From: Nonomuraea turcica
GTDB taxonomy: Bacteria; Actinomycetota; Actinomycetes; Streptosporangiales; Streptosporangiaceae
Direction: 5' to 3'
NCBI RefSeq assembly: GCF_030718205.1
Contig: NZ_JAUZQF010000015.1
Coordinates: forward strand, 248,001-312,000
DNA length: 64,000 nucleotides
The notes beneath the pieces were generated by a model. The model ran no database searches. It saw only the letters and a list, made by a program, of their open reading frames with translations, and was not told where the DNA came from. Shown here piece after piece: positions 33,709 through 43,291 of the stretch (position 1 is its first letter; every line of letters begins with the position of its first letter). Made by a program: the position numbers and the translations under genes.

Positions 33709-34929
33709 ATGACCAGCAGCGCAGAGCTGATCGAGCTCAGCGAGCGTCGCAGCGCGCACAACTACCATCCGCTGCCCGTCGTGATCCATGAGGCCAACGG
33801 CGCCTGGGTCACCGACGTGGACGGCAAGCGATATCTGGACTGTCTGTCCGGCTATTCATCGCTCAACTTCGGCCACGGCAACCCGAAGATCCTCGAGGCC
33901 GCCCAGGAGCAGCTGCAGCGGCTGACCCTGACCAGCCGTGCCTTCTACCACGACCAGTTCGCGCGGTTCTGCGCCGGGCTCGGCGACCTCACGGGCAAGG
34001 ACATGATCCTGCCCATGAACACCGGCGCCGAGGCCGTCGAGACCGCCATCAAGGTGGCGCGCAAGTGGGGGTACGAGGTCAAGGGCGTGGAGCCGGACCT
34101 CGCCAACATCATCGTGATGGAGAACAACTTCCACGGCCGCACCACCACGATCATCAGCTTCTCCACTGACCCCGACGCGCACGACGACTTCGGGCCGTAC
34201 ACGCCGGGCTTCCGGATCGTGCGGTATGGGTCCATCGAGGCGATCAGGGAGGCCGTGGACGCCAACACGGTCGGCGTGCTGGTCGAGCCGATCCAGGGTG
34301 AGGCCGGGGTGCTGGTGCCGCCGGACGGCTACCTGACCGACATCCGGGAGCTGTGCACGGCCGAGGGCATCCTGATGATCGCCGACGAGATCCAGTCGGG
34401 GCTGGGGCGGACCGGGCAGACGTTTGCGTGCGACCACGAAGGGGTCGTGCCCGACATGTACGTCCTGGGCAAGGCACTCGGCGGCGGCGTCGTCCCCGTG
34501 TCGGCCATCGCGGCCAACCGGGACGTGCTCGGGGTCATCCACCCGGGACAGCACGGGTCCACGTTCGGCGGGAACCCGCTGGCGTGTGCGGTCGGCAACG
34601 CGGTCGTCGAGCTCCTCAACACCGGCGAGTACCAGGCCAGGGCCGCCAAGCTCGGCGAGGTGCTGCACGCCCGGCTGCGCGAGCTGGTCGGCAAGGGCGT
34701 GGTCGAGGTGCGCGGACGGGGGCTGTGGGCCGGTGTGGACATCTCTCCTGATCTCGCCACGGGGCGTGAGGTGTCGAAGGCGCTGATGAAGCGGGGTGTG
34801 CTCGCCAAGGACACCCAGGGGTCCACGATCCGGCTCGCGCCGCCGATCGTCGTCTCCGAGGAGGACCTCCTCTGGGCGATCGACCAGCTCGCCGACGCCC
34901 TCTACGACATCAAAAACCAACACCCATAA
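33709..34929 (+). CDS. rocD: Ornithine aminotransferase
   Basis: This 406-residue class-III PLP aminotransferase converts ornithine and 2-oxoglutarate to glutamate semialdehyde and glutamate. It has NTGAEAVETAIKVARKWGY, NFHGRTTTIISFSTD, EPIQGEAGV, ADEIQSGLGRTG and the PLP Lys in VLGKALGGGVVPVSA. It starts one base after the dimethylargininase-like stop, so the pair is an operon. A hairpin at 34960-34988 follows. Confidence 0.92.
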   Translation: MTSSAELIELSERRSAHNYHPLPVVIHEANGAWVTDVDGKRYLDCLSGYSSLNFGHGNPKILEAAQEQLQRLTLTSRAFYHDQFARFCAGLGDLTGKDMILPMNTGAEAVETAIKVARKWGYEVKGVEPDLANIIVMENNFHGRTTTIISFSTDPDAHDDFGPYTPGFRIVRYGSIEAIREAVDANTVGVLVEPIQGEAGVLVPPDGYLTDIRELCTAEGILMIADEIQSGLGRTGQTFACDHEGVVPDMYVLGKALGGGVVPVSAIAANRDVLGVIHPGQHGSTFGGNPLACAVGNAVVELLNTGEYQARAAKLGEVLHARLRELVGKGVVEVRGRGLWAGVDISPDLATGREVSKALMKRGVLAKDTQGSTIRLAPPIVVSEEDLLWAIDQLADALYDIKNQHP

Positions 34930-34959
34930 AGACATCCATCCTTTACGGCTGCGCCGGCT

Positions 34960-34988
34960 GGGCCCGACCACCGTACGTGGCCGGGCCC
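34960..34988. terminator. Hairpin between convergent genes
   Basis: GGGCCCG plus CCAC pair with GTGG plus CGGGCCC around a 5-base loop. There is no U-tract, but the position between two converging genes supports termination. Confidence 0.55.
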
Positions 34989-35059
34989 TGTCCAGGGAGA
35001 CGGTCCTGTGGTTTACGGGGTCGGGCGCCGTTACGGCGCATGGGCACCGGGCTCCGTGG

Positions 35060-36295
35060 TCAGTTGCCGGCCGGGGGCTCCTCGATCGGTTCGTCGACCG
35101 TCGAGGGCTCCTCGACGGGCTGGGGTTCGTCGGCAGGCACGGCTTCGTCAGCGGGCACGGCTTCCTCGGCCGGCTGAGTCTCCTCCGTCGGCGTCTGCTT
35201 CTCTGACGGCAACGGGTCTTCCGACGGGGACGGCTCCTGCGATGGGGCGGCTGAGGGCTCTGGCTCGGCGGGCGCACAGGATGAGCCGGACCTGGCCGAG
35301 GGCGGGACCTTGGGGAGTTCGTCCACCACCGAGACCTTCAGCTGGGCCGTCAGGGCCAGAACGCTTCCTGGGGGCGCCCCCACGCCCTTGTCCTCCACGA
35401 CCGTCTGCCGCTCCCCCAGGTACAGGTGCGTGGACGGATCGAAGATGGCCTGGGTGAGCGTTCCCTGCCGGTCCATGCGGCCGAGCGCCACCCCCTTGCG
35501 GCCCGCCGAATCCTCCACGCCCTCGGCGACCCGCACGCCGGGGATGGTCTTGGCGGCCCCGAACAGCGCATCACGCTGAGCCTTCGGCAGGTACGTCTCT
35601 CTGACCAGGTCCGTCACGTAAGTGAACGCCGCATCGTCTTCGGACACGTTCTTGCCGGCGCTCGCCTGCCCCTCGACCGCCCGGTAGACGTGCTCGCGCA
35701 TCGCGGCGGCGTCGGCCGGCAGCGTGCTGAGCGAGGTGTAGGCGGTGTCGGCGCGGGTGCCGGGACATGACGGCAGCACGTGCCAGGTGGAGCCCTTGCC
35801 CTCGCTCTCGGCGGATTCCGGCAGTTCCCGGCCCGGCCACGGTCTGGGGTCGCGGCTCTCGATCAGCAGCAGGCCGTCGGCGCTGCCGTCCACCGATTGC
35901 CAGATCTTCCTGTGCGTCCGGTAGAGGTGCCGGGTTTCCTCGCCGTCCTTGCCGACACTGTACGAGCCGTACATCGTGTCGGACTCGATCAGGATGTACT
36001 GCCCGGGACGGGGGTCGAGTTCATCGGACACGGCGGCTGACTGGGTCAGGGACGTGGCCGGGCCCGTCGCTCCGGTGCCCTGGTTCGACAGGGTCACCGC
36101 CACGCCGCCGATCAGCGCGACCGTCACCCCGAACGCGGCCGCGGCCTGCCAGCCCAGGCGCGGCAGGCGAAAGCGGCTCCCGGCCCCGCGTGCTTCCGCC
36201 AGCAGCCGCTCCCTGGCCTGCGCGCGGGCCTCGGCCCGGTATGGCGGGGTCGCCGGCCGGCCGTCGGCGAACACGCGGATCTCGTCATCATCCAT
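35060..36295 (-). CDS. CU044_5270-type membrane protein, sigma-factor partner
   Basis: This 411-residue protein has a short cytosolic N-terminus and one membrane helix at about residues 50-70 (AAAAFGVTVALIGGVAVTLS). The large outer domain has a Pro/Glu/Ser-rich tail (EPSPSEDPLPSEKQTPTEE and similar). Its gene overlaps the ECF sigma stop by 8 bases. This arrangement is typical of CU044_5270-family proteins, which accompany ECF sigma factors and may act as anti-sigma or sensor proteins. No anti-sigma domain was seen directly. Confidence 0.75.
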   Translation of the reverse strand: MDDDEIRVFADGRPATPPYRAEARAQARERLLAEARGAGSRFRLPRLGWQAAAAFGVTVALIGGVAVTLSNQGTGATGPATSLTQSAAVSDELDPRPGQYILIESDTMYGSYSVGKDGEETRHLYRTHRKIWQSVDGSADGLLLIESRDPRPWPGRELPESAESEGKGSTWHVLPSCPGTRADTAYTSLSTLPADAAAMREHVYRAVEGQASAGKNVSEDDAAFTYVTDLVRETYLPKAQRDALFGAAKTIPGVRVAEGVEDSAGRKGVALGRMDRQGTLTQAIFDPSTHLYLGERQTVVEDKGVGAPPGSVLALTAQLKVSVVDELPKVPPSARSGSSCAPAEPEPSAAPSQEPSPSEDPLPSEKQTPTEETQPAEEAVPADEAVPADEPQPVEEPSTVDEPIEEPPAGN

Positions 36296-36887
36296 GCTGG
36301 GGCTCCTCTGCTGCTGCGAAGGGATCGATGCCGCCGAGCGCCCTGCGCACCTTGACGCGGAGCCGGTGCAGTCTGGACCGTACGGTGCCGACGGGCACGC
36401 CGAGCGCGAGTGCCGTGTCCTCGTAGGTCAAGTCCGCCCAGGCCACCAGCAGTAGCAGGTCGCGTTCGCTCGCGCTGAGCCCGGTCAGCGCCCTGGCCAG
36501 CCGGGGCTGGAGCTGCTCGGCGGTGACCCGGTCGGCGCTGCGCTCGTCGAACGTGCCCGGACGCTCCGCCCCGACCTTGGCCATGGCCGCGGTACGCCGC
36601 CGCTCCGCCCTGCGATGCTGGGCGACGACCTTGGTCGCGATGCCGTATAACCACGGCCGCGCGTCGGGCCAGGAGCGGTCGTAGCGGGCCCGCCCGCGGA
36701 ACGCGACGAGGAATACCTCCCCCGTCACGTCCTCGGCCAGCTCCGCCCCGAGACGCCGGGCCGCGTACCTGTGGATCTCGTCGGCGTGCCGATCGAACAG
36801 CGCCGCGAAGCTCTCGGGGGCGCTGAGCGAATGCCCGATCAGCGTCGAGTCATCCAGCGTCTCAGGCACATCCTGAACACCCACCAC
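36288..36887 (-). CDS. ECF RNA polymerase sigma factor
   Basis: This 199-residue sigma factor has region 2 (FAALFDRHADEIHRYAARRL, then RPWLYGIATKVVAQHRR) and region 4 (LSASERDLLLLVAWADLTYE, then ALGVPVGTVRSRLHRLRVKVRRAL). It directs RNA polymerase to a stress-specific promoter set. It is coupled to the membrane protein downstream, its likely controller. Confidence 0.9.
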   Translation of the reverse strand: MVGVQDVPETLDDSTLIGHSLSAPESFAALFDRHADEIHRYAARRLGAELAEDVTGEVFLVAFRGRARYDRSWPDARPWLYGIATKVVAQHRRAERRRTAAMAKVGAERPGTFDERSADRVTAEQLQPRLARALTGLSASERDLLLLVAWADLTYEDTALALGVPVGTVRSRLHRLRVKVRRALGGIDPFAAAEEPQHG

Positions 36888-36949
36888 TGTGCCGGTCCTC
36901 TCTCATGCGGTCACCCTGTTGTTGACCGCACGCCGGAGTCCGGTTCCCA

Positions 36950-37666
36950 CTATTTCGTGAGCCGCCAGGCTTCCAAGCCGTCGGGAGCGCCGTCCCGGGT
37001 GAAGCCCGCCGCTTCCAGCTCGGCGACCAGGCGCTCCCGTGCCGGCCAGTGGCTCTCGGAGACCACCACGTCCTCGCTGATCACCACGCCGCGCTGCTTC
37101 ACGCGGTAGAAGTAGCGGGTCTTGGCCGTCTCGCCGGTGACCGTGAGCACCTGACCCGCGATCTCGTACGTGTGCCTGCCGACCCGGTAGGAGCCGACGA
37201 CCTCCGGCTCGCCCGGCACGGGGGTGGCCCGCTCGCGCCAGTTGAACAGCAACAGCCCGCCCGGCTCCAGCTGTCTGCGCAGCACCCGCCACAGCTCCGC
37301 CCGCTGCTCGGCGTCGAAGCTGTGCAGCACCGAGATCATCACGATGGCCTCGACGGGCTCGTCGGCCTCCGCCTCCAGCGCGCCGCACGACAACACGGTC
37401 ACCCGGCTCAGCGCGTCGGGGTCCTCGGCCAGCCGGTTGAGCAGGACGGAGCGCATGCCGAACGACGGCTCGACGGCGTAGACCTCCGCGGGCGTCTCCC
37501 GGAGGATCACCCGGGTGATCAGGCCGGTGCCCGCACCGATCTCCATGACGCTCCGCCGCACGCCCTTCAGCAGGGGTGGCAGCAGGTCGCGGATCATGGG
37601 GACGTGCCCGTCCTCATGCCACAGGTCGTAGAACGGCACGGCCAGCGAGTAGTGGTCTTCATCCAT
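36950..37666 (-). CDS. Class I SAM-dependent methyltransferase
   Basis: This 238-residue methyltransferase has motif I VMEIGAGTGLITRVIL, an acidic motif II (VYAVEPSFGM) and GGLLLFNWRE. Its substrate is unknown. It starts 11 bases from a Zur-like box (37677-37689), so it may be derepressed when zinc is scarce. A role in a zinc-starvation response or metallophore pathway is speculation. Confidence 0.85.
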   Translation of the reverse strand: MDEDHYSLAVPFYDLWHEDGHVPMIRDLLPPLLKGVRRSVMEIGAGTGLITRVILRETPAEVYAVEPSFGMRSVLLNRLAEDPDALSRVTVLSCGALEAEADEPVEAIVMISVLHSFDAEQRAELWRVLRRQLEPGGLLLFNWRERATPVPGEPEVVGSYRVGRHTYEIAGQVLTVTGETAKTRYFYRVKQRGVVISEDVVVSESHWPARERLVAELEAAGFTRDGAPDGLEAWRLTK

Positions 37667-37676
37667 AGGGCGTGAC

Positions 37677-37689
37677 GATAACCGTTTTC
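37677..37689. promoter_or_regulatory. Zur-like box before the methyltransferase
   Basis: GATAACCGTTTTC is an inverted repeat (GA-t-AAC-c-GTT-t-TC) that shares 13 of 15 positions with the znuA Zur box when extended to 15 bases. It lies 11 bases upstream of the methyltransferase ATG and overlaps the 3' end of the phoD-like gene. Confidence 0.6.
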
Positions 37690-39244
37690 ACTCGAGTCGT
37701 ACAGAATCGATCGGCCTGAGAACCTCGTCGCGCGACTCGTACCAGGTCACCTGGTCGGGGAGGGTGAGCGTGGCGACGGCGTTCTGGAACCACGGGCCCT
37801 TGGTGATGCGCCAGCGGAACGGCGGCCGCGGGATGCGCGCGAGGCGCGCCAGCAGGCCGCCCACCAGCGTGGCGATGGAGAACTGGGTGACCACGTTGGC
37901 CCAGCGCAGCAGGCGGCTGAGCGGGTTGCGGATCGGCGAGCAGACCACCTGGTAGACCGGGCCGAGGCGGGCCTTGGCCAGGTAGGAGTAGTGGACGTCG
38001 CCGGACAGGATCAGCACCGGCTTGCCGAGCCCGATGAACAGCCTCGACAGGTCGTCGAACGAGCGCCGGAACGCCGCCCAGTGCTCCAGGTCGAAGGCCT
38101 GCCGGAACCGCTCCGACCACCGCCGCACCACCGGACCCCACGCGCCGTCGCTGAGGGCCTCGTTCCAGTTTTGCACCCCGTGCACGCCCTCGGGCAGCAG
38201 GAACGGGATCGACGAGCCGATGATCAGGCGCTCGGCCGGGGCGGCGACCTGTTCCTCGAGCCAGGCCTGCTCCGCCGGGTCGAGCATGCGGCGCGCGCCC
38301 GGCGTGAGCTGCCTGGCGCACCGGGTGTCGACCATGATCAGGCGGGCGGGCCCGAGGTCACGGGCGTAGCTCCAGCGGTTGCTCGACGGCTCGGCGTCGG
38401 CCTTCTCGGCGAAGGCGTCGAGCGCGTCGGCGCCGTCGCGGCCCTGGAGATCCAGCAGCGTGCGCAGCAGCGGGTCGGCCGCGCGCTCGGCCGGTGAGAG
38501 GTTGCCGAGATGCTGGTAGACCCAGTACGCGCCGAGCCCGGCGACCACCCGGCGGCGCCACCAGCTGGTCCTGGCCATCTCCTCGCGCCAGGGTTGCGAG
38601 GTGTTCCAGTCGTCCCGCAGGTCGTGATCGTCGAAGATCATCGCGGTCGGCACGGTGGACAGCAGCCAGCGGATCTCGGGGTCGGTCCACGCCTGGCGGT
38701 AGAGCTCGGCGTACTCGTCGAAGTCGGCAATCTCCCCTTGGGGCTCCGTGCTCCGGCGCGCGCGGACGTAGGCCAGCGTCTCGGGCGAGGGGTTGTCGGC
38801 GTAGACCTGGTCGCCCAGGAGCAGCAGCAGGTCGGGCCACTCCTCGTCGCCGGAGCCCGCCAGGTGGCGGCCGTAGGAGCGCAGGACGTCCTCGCCGTGG
38901 GTGCGGACGTGCGCCACGTCGTGGGGCACGCTGGTGCGGCACGATCCGAACGCCAGCCGGCGCGCCCCCTCCGGCGGCAGCAGCCGGATCCTGCTGGGCG
39001 GGCGACCCGCCGGAGGCCATACCTGCTCCCCGCCGAGGCTGACCGAATAGGAGGGGATATCCTGGGAGAGCTCTACGAGATCCACGATCGCGTAGTGGTG
39101 TCCGTGCACGGTGAAGGTAGGCGACCGGTAAGCCCTGCCGCCCGCTTCGACGGTGACCGTGCAGGGTTCGGCGGACTCCACCCAGATCGAGGCGCTGTTG
39201 GCATCGACGTGTCGCAGCATCGGCCCCACGACGAGTGCGGGCAT
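37688..39244 (-). CDS. PhoD-like alkaline phosphatase/phosphodiesterase
   Basis: This 518-residue metallophosphoesterase of the PhoD type has RLAFGSCRTS, LLLLGDQVYADNP, AMIFDDHDLRDDWN and LILSGDVHYSYLA, which supply the metal ligands. An N-terminal Fn3-like domain reads ILVESA-style strands (SIWVESAEPCTVTVEAGG). No clear signal peptide is present, unlike secreted PhoD, so it may be cytosolic. GGAGGTGGG directly precedes ATG 39244; the longer in-frame start at 39313 is not supported. Confidence 0.85.
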   Translation of the reverse strand: MPALVVGPMLRHVDANSASIWVESAEPCTVTVEAGGRAYRSPTFTVHGHHYAIVDLVELSQDIPSYSVSLGGEQVWPPAGRPPSRIRLLPPEGARRLAFGSCRTSVPHDVAHVRTHGEDVLRSYGRHLAGSGDEEWPDLLLLLGDQVYADNPSPETLAYVRARRSTEPQGEIADFDEYAELYRQAWTDPEIRWLLSTVPTAMIFDDHDLRDDWNTSQPWREEMARTSWWRRRVVAGLGAYWVYQHLGNLSPAERAADPLLRTLLDLQGRDGADALDAFAEKADAEPSSNRWSYARDLGPARLIMVDTRCARQLTPGARRMLDPAEQAWLEEQVAAPAERLIIGSSIPFLLPEGVHGVQNWNEALSDGAWGPVVRRWSERFRQAFDLEHWAAFRRSFDDLSRLFIGLGKPVLILSGDVHYSYLAKARLGPVYQVVCSPIRNPLSRLLRWANVVTQFSIATLVGGLLARLARIPRPPFRWRITKGPWFQNAVATLTLPDQVTWYESRDEVLRPIDSVRLE

Positions 39245-39458
39245 CCCACCTCCGATGTCGATTCGGCACACCCTCGTGGCCCAAGCCTGCCAGAGTGGCA
39301 CGGTCCACGGCATCCCGATCAGCGGCCCGGATTTTTACCAATAACTAGGCAAGGTCAAATCCCCCGCTCTAGGATGATCGCGACAACATCGCCCAGAAGG
39401 TGAAGGCAATGGCGCTTTCCCTACAAATAGGGCGTATATACCAGGAGGAATCTCTTCC

Positions 39459-40736
39459 ATGAGCATCATGGTGCCGTCAAAGACGCCGGCGCTGATCACT
39501 CCGGGCCGCCAGGCCCTCGACTCCGCTCTCTACCAGCTCGACCAGGCGGCCGAGCACCTCGGGCTCGACGACGGGCTCCGCACGGTGCTGGCCACGCCCC
39601 GCCGCTCGCTGACCGTCTCGGTCCCGGTGCGGCGCGAGGACGGACGGCTCAACGTCGTCCAGGGCTTCCGCGTCCAGCACAACGTCTCGCGCGGCCCCGC
39701 CAAGGGCGGCATCCGGTTTCATCCCGGCACGGACATCCACGAGGTCACCGCGCTCGCGATGTGGATGACGTGGAAGTGCGCTCTGGTCGGCATCCCGTAC
39801 GGCGGCGCCAAAGGCGGCGTGGCCGTGGACCCGACCGGGCTCACCACCCGCGAGCTCGAACGCCTGACCCGCCGCTACGTCAACGAGATCCTGCCGCTGA
39901 TCGGCCCGGAGAAGGACATCCCGGCTCCCGACGTCGGCACCGACGAGCAGACCATGGCGTGGATCATGGACACCTACAGCGTCAGCGCGGGCTACTCGGT
40001 GCCCGGCGTGGTCACCGGCAAGCCGACGACGCTGGGCGGCTCGCTCGGGCGCTCCGGCGCGACCTCGCGCGGCGTGCAGATCGCCACGCTGGCCGCACTC
40101 GGCCGCGCGCCCGAGGGCGCGACCGTGGCCGTGCAGGGCTTCGGCAAGGTGGGCGCGCTGGCCGCGCAGTACCTCGCCGACGCCGGCTGCAAGGTGGTGG
40201 CGGTCTCCGACATCACCGGCGCCGTCTACGCGAGCGCCGGGCTGGACATCGCCGGCCTGCGCACGTGGGCGGCCGAGACCGGCGGCGTGTCCGGCTACCG
40301 CCACGCCGACGCCCTGCCTCTCGACGACCTGCTGGAACTGGACGTGGACGTCCTGGTCCCGGCGGCGCTCGAGGGCGCGATCACTGAGGCGAACGCGCCA
40401 CGCGTGCGCGCCCGCCTGATCGTGGAGGGCGCCAACGGCCCCACCACGCCGGAGGCCGACGAGATCCTGTTCGCGAACGGGGCCACGGTCGTGCCCGACA
40501 TCCTCGCCAACGCGGGCGGGGTGATCGTGTCGTACCTGGAGTGGGTGCAGAACATGCAGGCCTACTCCTGGAGCTCCGGGGAGGTCGAGGTCAAGCTGCG
40601 CGACCTCATGGAAAGCGCGTTCTCCGAGGTCAAGTCCATGGCCGCGGCCCGCGGGCTGACGCTGAGGCAGGCGGCGCACGTCATCGGCGTGGGCCGCGTC
40701 GCCGAGGCCCACCAGATGCGCGGTCTCTACCCGTGA
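39459..40736 (+). CDS. Glutamate dehydrogenase (Glu/Leu/Phe/Val dehydrogenase family)
   Basis: This 425-residue enzyme interconverts glutamate with 2-oxoglutarate and ammonia. It has KGGIRFHPGTD, the catalytic-Lys loop ALVGIPYGGAKGGV, PAPDVGTDEQTMAWIMDTYS, and a Rossmann domain (VAVQGFGKVGALAAQYL). AGGAGG lies 10 bases before ATG 39459. It may process nitrogen released by the nearby ornithine aminotransferase and amidase. Cofactor preference (NAD or NADP) cannot be read reliably. Confidence 0.92.
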   Translation: MSIMVPSKTPALITPGRQALDSALYQLDQAAEHLGLDDGLRTVLATPRRSLTVSVPVRREDGRLNVVQGFRVQHNVSRGPAKGGIRFHPGTDIHEVTALAMWMTWKCALVGIPYGGAKGGVAVDPTGLTTRELERLTRRYVNEILPLIGPEKDIPAPDVGTDEQTMAWIMDTYSVSAGYSVPGVVTGKPTTLGGSLGRSGATSRGVQIATLAALGRAPEGATVAVQGFGKVGALAAQYLADAGCKVVAVSDITGAVYASAGLDIAGLRTWAAETGGVSGYRHADALPLDDLLELDVDVLVPAALEGAITEANAPRVRARLIVEGANGPTTPEADEILFANGATVVPDILANAGGVIVSYLEWVQNMQAYSWSSGEVEVKLRDLMESAFSEVKSMAAARGLTLRQAAHVIGVGRVAEAHQMRGLYP

Positions 40737-40918
40737 CCGCCGGCGGGGGCTCGCTCCGGCGGGCCCCCGCCATCGCCTGATCCGCGCGGCTGCGCCGCCC
40801 TCCTCGCCTGTGCGATCTTGCCCTGAGCGATGCCGGGAATTCGTACCGAAGAGATCTTTTCCGTATAAGACTTTGCCTCTAATGTGCGAATCGCCCCCCA
40901 AGCAGCGAGGAGCAGTAC
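40737..40918. other. Promoter spacer upstream of the permease-amidase operon
   Basis: No gene seen. AT-rich sequence near 40855-40880 probably contains the promoter for the APC permease gene. No palindromic operator was obvious. Confidence 0.4.
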
Positions 40919-42286
40919 ATGAGCGCAATTGAGCAGTTCGGCTACCGCCAGGAGCTCAACCGTTCCTTAGGCTTCGCCGATCTGATGATCTATGGCTTGA
41001 TCTTCATGGTGCCGATCGCGCCGTTCGGCATCTTCGGAAACGTCTTCGCCGTCTCCCACGGGATGGTGGCGCTGGCGTACGTCATCGGGCTCGTCGCCAT
41101 GGCGTTCACGGCGCTGTCGTACGCGCAGATGGCGCGCGCCTTCCCCATGGCCGGCTCGGTCTACACCTACGCCGGGCGCGGCATTGGCGCGCCGGTCGGG
41201 TTCATGGCGGGATGGGCGATCCTGCTCGACTACGTGCTCGTGCCGTCGCTGCTCTACCTGGTGGCCAGCGTGGCCATGAACTCGTTCGTGCCCGCGATCC
41301 CCGTCTGGGCGTGGCTGGTCGCCTTCGTCGTGCTCAACACGGTCGTGAACTACCTCGGCATCCAGATGACGGCCAGGATCACCCGGATCATGCTGGTGGC
41401 CGAGCTGGCGGTGCTGGCGATCTTCCTGGTGGTCGGCGTCGTCGCGCTGGCCCAGGGCAAGGCGCAGACCGGCTTCCTCACACCGATCTTCGACTCCTCC
41501 GGGTTCGCCTGGAGCGTGGTGCTGGCCGCCGCGTCGGTGGCCGTGCTGTCGTTCCTCGGCTTCGACGGCATCTCGACCCTGGCGGAGGAGAACCGCGAGG
41601 ACGCGCAGCGGCTCGGCCGGTCCATGGTGGCCGCGCTGGGCCTGGCCGCGGTGTTGTTCGTGGTGCAGACCTGGGTGGCGGCGCTACTGACGCCCAACAG
41701 GGACAACCTGATCACGAACGGCGACCCGGCCGGCAGCGCCTTCTACGACACCGCCGCGTTCGCCGGCGGGGCCTGGCTGTCGGTGCTGACCGCCGTGGCC
41801 ACGGCCGTCGCGTGGGGCTTCGCCAACTCGCTGGTCGCCCAGGCGGCCACGTCGCGGCTGCTGTTCGCGATGGGCCGGGACCGGCAGCTGCCCTCGTTCC
41901 TCGGCAGGGTGGACCCCAAGCACAAGGTGCCGGTCAACGCGACCCTCGTCGTGGCGGCGATCTCGCTGATCCTCGGCATCTACATGAGCACCAGGGCGAA
42001 CGGCATCGGCGAGCTGGCCTCGCTGGTCAACTTCGGCGCCATGACGGCGTTCCTGGTGCTGCACATCTCCGTCGTCGTGTACTACGTCGTCAAGCGCGGC
42101 AGCCGCAACTGGCTCGCGCACCTGGTCGCGCCGGTGATCGGCTTCATCGTGCTGGTGGCCGTCGTGGTCAACCAGAACGTGCACGCCCAGTGGGTCGGCG
42201 GCATCTGGCTCGCCGTCGGCCTGGTCGTCCTCGGTATCACCTACGTCACGGGCCGCCGGCCTGTGCTTCCCCAGGAGGTCCAGTGA
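40919..42286 (+). CDS. APC-family amino acid/amine permease
   Basis: This 455-residue transporter has 12 hydrophobic segments and APC motifs (LGFADLMIYGLIFMVPIAPF, FPMAGSVYTYAGRGIG, SFLGFDGISTLAEENRED). It overlaps the amidase gene by four bases (GTGA), so it probably imports the amide, amine or amino acid that the amidase processes. Confidence 0.88.
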   Translation: MSAIEQFGYRQELNRSLGFADLMIYGLIFMVPIAPFGIFGNVFAVSHGMVALAYVIGLVAMAFTALSYAQMARAFPMAGSVYTYAGRGIGAPVGFMAGWAILLDYVLVPSLLYLVASVAMNSFVPAIPVWAWLVAFVVLNTVVNYLGIQMTARITRIMLVAELAVLAIFLVVGVVALAQGKAQTGFLTPIFDSSGFAWSVVLAAASVAVLSFLGFDGISTLAEENREDAQRLGRSMVAALGLAAVLFVVQTWVAALLTPNRDNLITNGDPAGSAFYDTAAFAGGAWLSVLTAVATAVAWGFANSLVAQAATSRLLFAMGRDRQLPSFLGRVDPKHKVPVNATLVVAAISLILGIYMSTRANGIGELASLVNFGAMTAFLVLHISVVVYYVVKRGSRNWLAHLVAPVIGFIVLVAVVVNQNVHAQWVGGIWLAVGLVVLGITYVTGRRPVLPQEVQ

Positions 42287-43287
42287 ACGTCGTGTCCTAC
42301 CATCCCTCGCCTGAGGAGCTGAGCTACACCTTCGGGGGGCGCGCGGCCCTGGGCAAGGTACGTCCGGGCACGATCCTGGAGTTGTACACCGAGGACTGCT
42401 TCGGCGGCCTGGTCCGGAGCGTCGAGGACCTGCCGTCGCAGGTGTGCGAGTTCCCCTACCTCAACCCGGTGACGGGGCCGTTCCACGTCGAGGGCGCCGA
42501 GCCCGGCGACACCCTCGCCCTGCACTTCATCAAGATCACCCCGGCCAGGGACTGGGCGGTGTCGACCACGTTCCCCCACTTCGGCGCGCTCACCGGCACC
42601 CACACCACGGCCATGCTCCAGCCGCCGCTCGAGGAGCGGGTCTGGCGCTACGACATCGACCTCGACAAGGGGGTGGCCGTCTACCACGCCCGCAACAGCG
42701 ACTTCAGCGTCGAACTGCCGCTCGACCCCATGCACGGCACGGTCGGCGTGGCCCCCGGCGCGAACGAGGCCCGCATGACGATCACCCCGGACGCGCACGG
42801 CGGCAACATGGACACCCCCGAGCTGCGTGCCGGAGTCACCGTCTACCTGGGGGTCAACGTCGAGGGCGGGATGTTCGCGATCGGCGACGGGCACGGGCTG
42901 CAGGGGCACGGCGAGGTGTGCGGCACCGCGGTCGAGTCGGCCATGAACACGGTGGTCGCGGTGGAGCTGATCAAGGGCGTGGCCACGCCGTGGCCGCGGC
43001 TGGAGGACGATCTGCACCTGATGTCGACGGGCTCGGCCCGGCCGCTGGAGGACGCGTACCGGATCAGCCAGCACGACCTGGTCACCTGGACGTCGGAGCT
43101 GACCGGGCTGGACACGCTCGACGCGTATCAGCTGGTCAGCCAGGCGGGGCAGGCGCCGGTGGGCAACGTGTGCGACACCAACTACACGATGGTGGCCAAG
43201 CTGCCGAAGGCCTACCTCGGCGAGCCCGCCGTCTACGAAGACGCGCATGCCCGGCTGCGAACCCTGGGTTCCCAGTACACAGGTTAG
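42283..43287 (+). CDS. Acetamidase/formamidase
   Basis: This 334-residue FmdA/AmdA-family amidase hydrolyses short amides to ammonia and a carboxylate. Visible motifs are LELYTEDCFGG, GPFHVEGAEPGDTLALHF, GVAPGANEARMTITPDAHGGNMD, and GDGHGLQGHGEVCGTAVE, which hold the metal and catalytic residues. AGGAGG precedes the GTG at 42283. It is co-transcribed with the permease. If formamide is the substrate, it yields formate, for which the window also encodes a dehydrogenase. Confidence 0.88.
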   Translation: MNVVSYHPSPEELSYTFGGRAALGKVRPGTILELYTEDCFGGLVRSVEDLPSQVCEFPYLNPVTGPFHVEGAEPGDTLALHFIKITPARDWAVSTTFPHFGALTGTHTTAMLQPPLEERVWRYDIDLDKGVAVYHARNSDFSVELPLDPMHGTVGVAPGANEARMTITPDAHGGNMDTPELRAGVTVYLGVNVEGGMFAIGDGHGLQGHGEVCGTAVESAMNTVVAVELIKGVATPWPRLEDDLHLMSTGSARPLEDAYRISQHDLVTWTSELTGLDTLDAYQLVSQAGQAPVGNVCDTNYTMVAKLPKAYLGEPAVYEDAHARLRTLGSQYTG

Positions 43288-43291
43288 GTAA

